Source of the DNA: Gammaproteobacteria bacterium
GTDB taxonomy: Bacteria > Pseudomonadota > Gammaproteobacteria > GRL18
NCBI GenBank assembly: GCA_030632625.1
Contig: DAOVUK010000130.1
Coordinates: 1 to 7,762, forward strand
Direction: 5' to 3'
DNA: 7,762 nucleotides
Positions within the stretch are counted from its first letter, which is position 1. Every line of letters starts with the position of its first letter. A model generated the notes under the pieces. It saw only the letters and a program-made list of their open reading frames with translations, did no database searches and was not told the origin of the DNA. Positions 7,529 through 7,762 of the stretch are shown here, piece after piece. Made by a program: the position numbers and the translations under genes.

Positions 7529-7567
7529 GCCTCGAAATACCCCCGCAAAGCTAACCAGCCTATCGAA
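7529..7567 (-). repeat. Palindromic repeat module, copy B (minus orientation)
   Basis: In reverse complement this reads TTCGATAGGCTGGTTAGC, then a G run and TATTTCGAGGC. It differs from copy C (7724-7762) at only two of 39 bases. It pairs with copy A on its left and with copy C on its right, so two alternative fold-backs compete for it. Confidence 0.9.
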
Positions 7568-7723
7568 CCCTCCTGGCCACATCACGTTTCTCGCTGGGAG
7601 TGGAAAAGCAAAATCAAAAGCAGAGAATAAGGCCAGAGCTTGAGTCCGAATGCTTTTTCTTGTCTTTTGATTTATTCTTTTGCTTTTACGCCCATAGTGA
7701 GATACGTGATGTGGTCAGGAGGG

Positions 7724-7762
7724 TTCGATGGGCTGGTTAGCCTTGCGGGGGTATTTCGAGGC
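7724..7762 (+). repeat. Palindromic repeat module, copy C (plus orientation, may be cut by the window edge)
   Basis: This is the third copy, starting TTCGATGGGCTGGTTAGCC with the G run and TATTTCGAGGC following. It is a direct repeat of copy A and an inverted repeat of copy B. The A(+), B(-), C(+) order is the alternating arrangement seen in clusters of REP-type sequences. Confidence 0.88.

Larger units (their letters stand above)
7529..7762. repeat. Long inverted repeat, arms of about 85 bp, reaching the window edge
   Basis: The left arm 7529-7613 and right arm 7678-7762 share the centre 7645.5. The outer 58 bases (7529-7586 against 7705-7762) match at 55 positions. The next 27 inner bases match at 20. 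The loop is about 64 bases and contains A/T-rich blocks on both sides (AAAGCAAAATC and its inverted relatives). The right arm still matches at the last base of the window, so the repeat may continue beyond it. No transposase or long reading frame lies within. Confidence 0.88.

Noticed and set aside
7439..7630. Plus-strand reading frame of 63 codons in the repeat cluster
   Set aside because: It lies wholly across the repeat copies A and B and their hairpins, has no convincing ribosome site, and its composition (many P, W, R, S) is what a GC-rich palindrome gives. It is probably a repeat-derived false gene.
7459..7762. CRISPR array or attachment site
   Set aside because: The repeats alternate in orientation and have no regular spacers; no cas gene, integrase or tRNA is nearby.

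Overview
The window looks like a chromosomal segment of an AT-rich gammaproteobacterium. The closest guess is a sulfur-oxidiser or methanotroph type, but the sequence does not fix the lineage. The evidence is the sbcD-sbcC gene pair, a Gram-negative RND efflux system with a periplasmic adaptor, and interspersed palindromic repeats. No RNA gene, CRISPR array, integrase or transposase is visible.

Left part (1-2271, minus strand): three closely spaced genes read leftward as one probable operon. First is a response regulator with a receiver domain and a degenerate GGDEF domain. Six bases later comes a secreted periplasmic adaptor (membrane fusion protein). After 27 bases comes the N-terminus of an RND inner-membrane transporter that runs off the window at base 1. 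The layout suggests a tripartite export system co-transcribed with a signalling protein. The outer-membrane channel is not in view.

Centre (2272-2524): a divergent intergenic region. Most of it (2294-2435) is a 142-bp imperfect palindrome with 14-bp terminal inverted repeats, best read as a MITE-like or large REP-like element. It is followed by an AT-rich stretch with a 9-bp direct repeat and a 7-bp dyad upstream of sbcD.

Right part (2573-7353, plus strand): sbcD and sbcC overlap by one base (TAATG). They encode the two subunits of the Mre11-Rad50-type nuclease that trims hairpins, palindromes and protein-blocked DNA ends. All key motifs are intact: the SbcD metal-binding motifs, and in SbcC Walker A, Q-loop, CPVC zinc hook, signature, Walker B and H-loop.

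Tail (7354-7762): no believable gene. Its right three quarters hold a higher-GC repeat cluster. A module of about 39 bp occurs three times in alternating orientation and forms two fold-backs. One of these, with 85-bp arms, reaches the window edge.

Assessment: the genes belong to known families. The less ordinary points are the degenerate GGDEF regulator in an efflux operon, and the two palindromic repeat elements that flank the operon for a palindrome-cleaving nuclease. I do not see evidence for a wholly new system.
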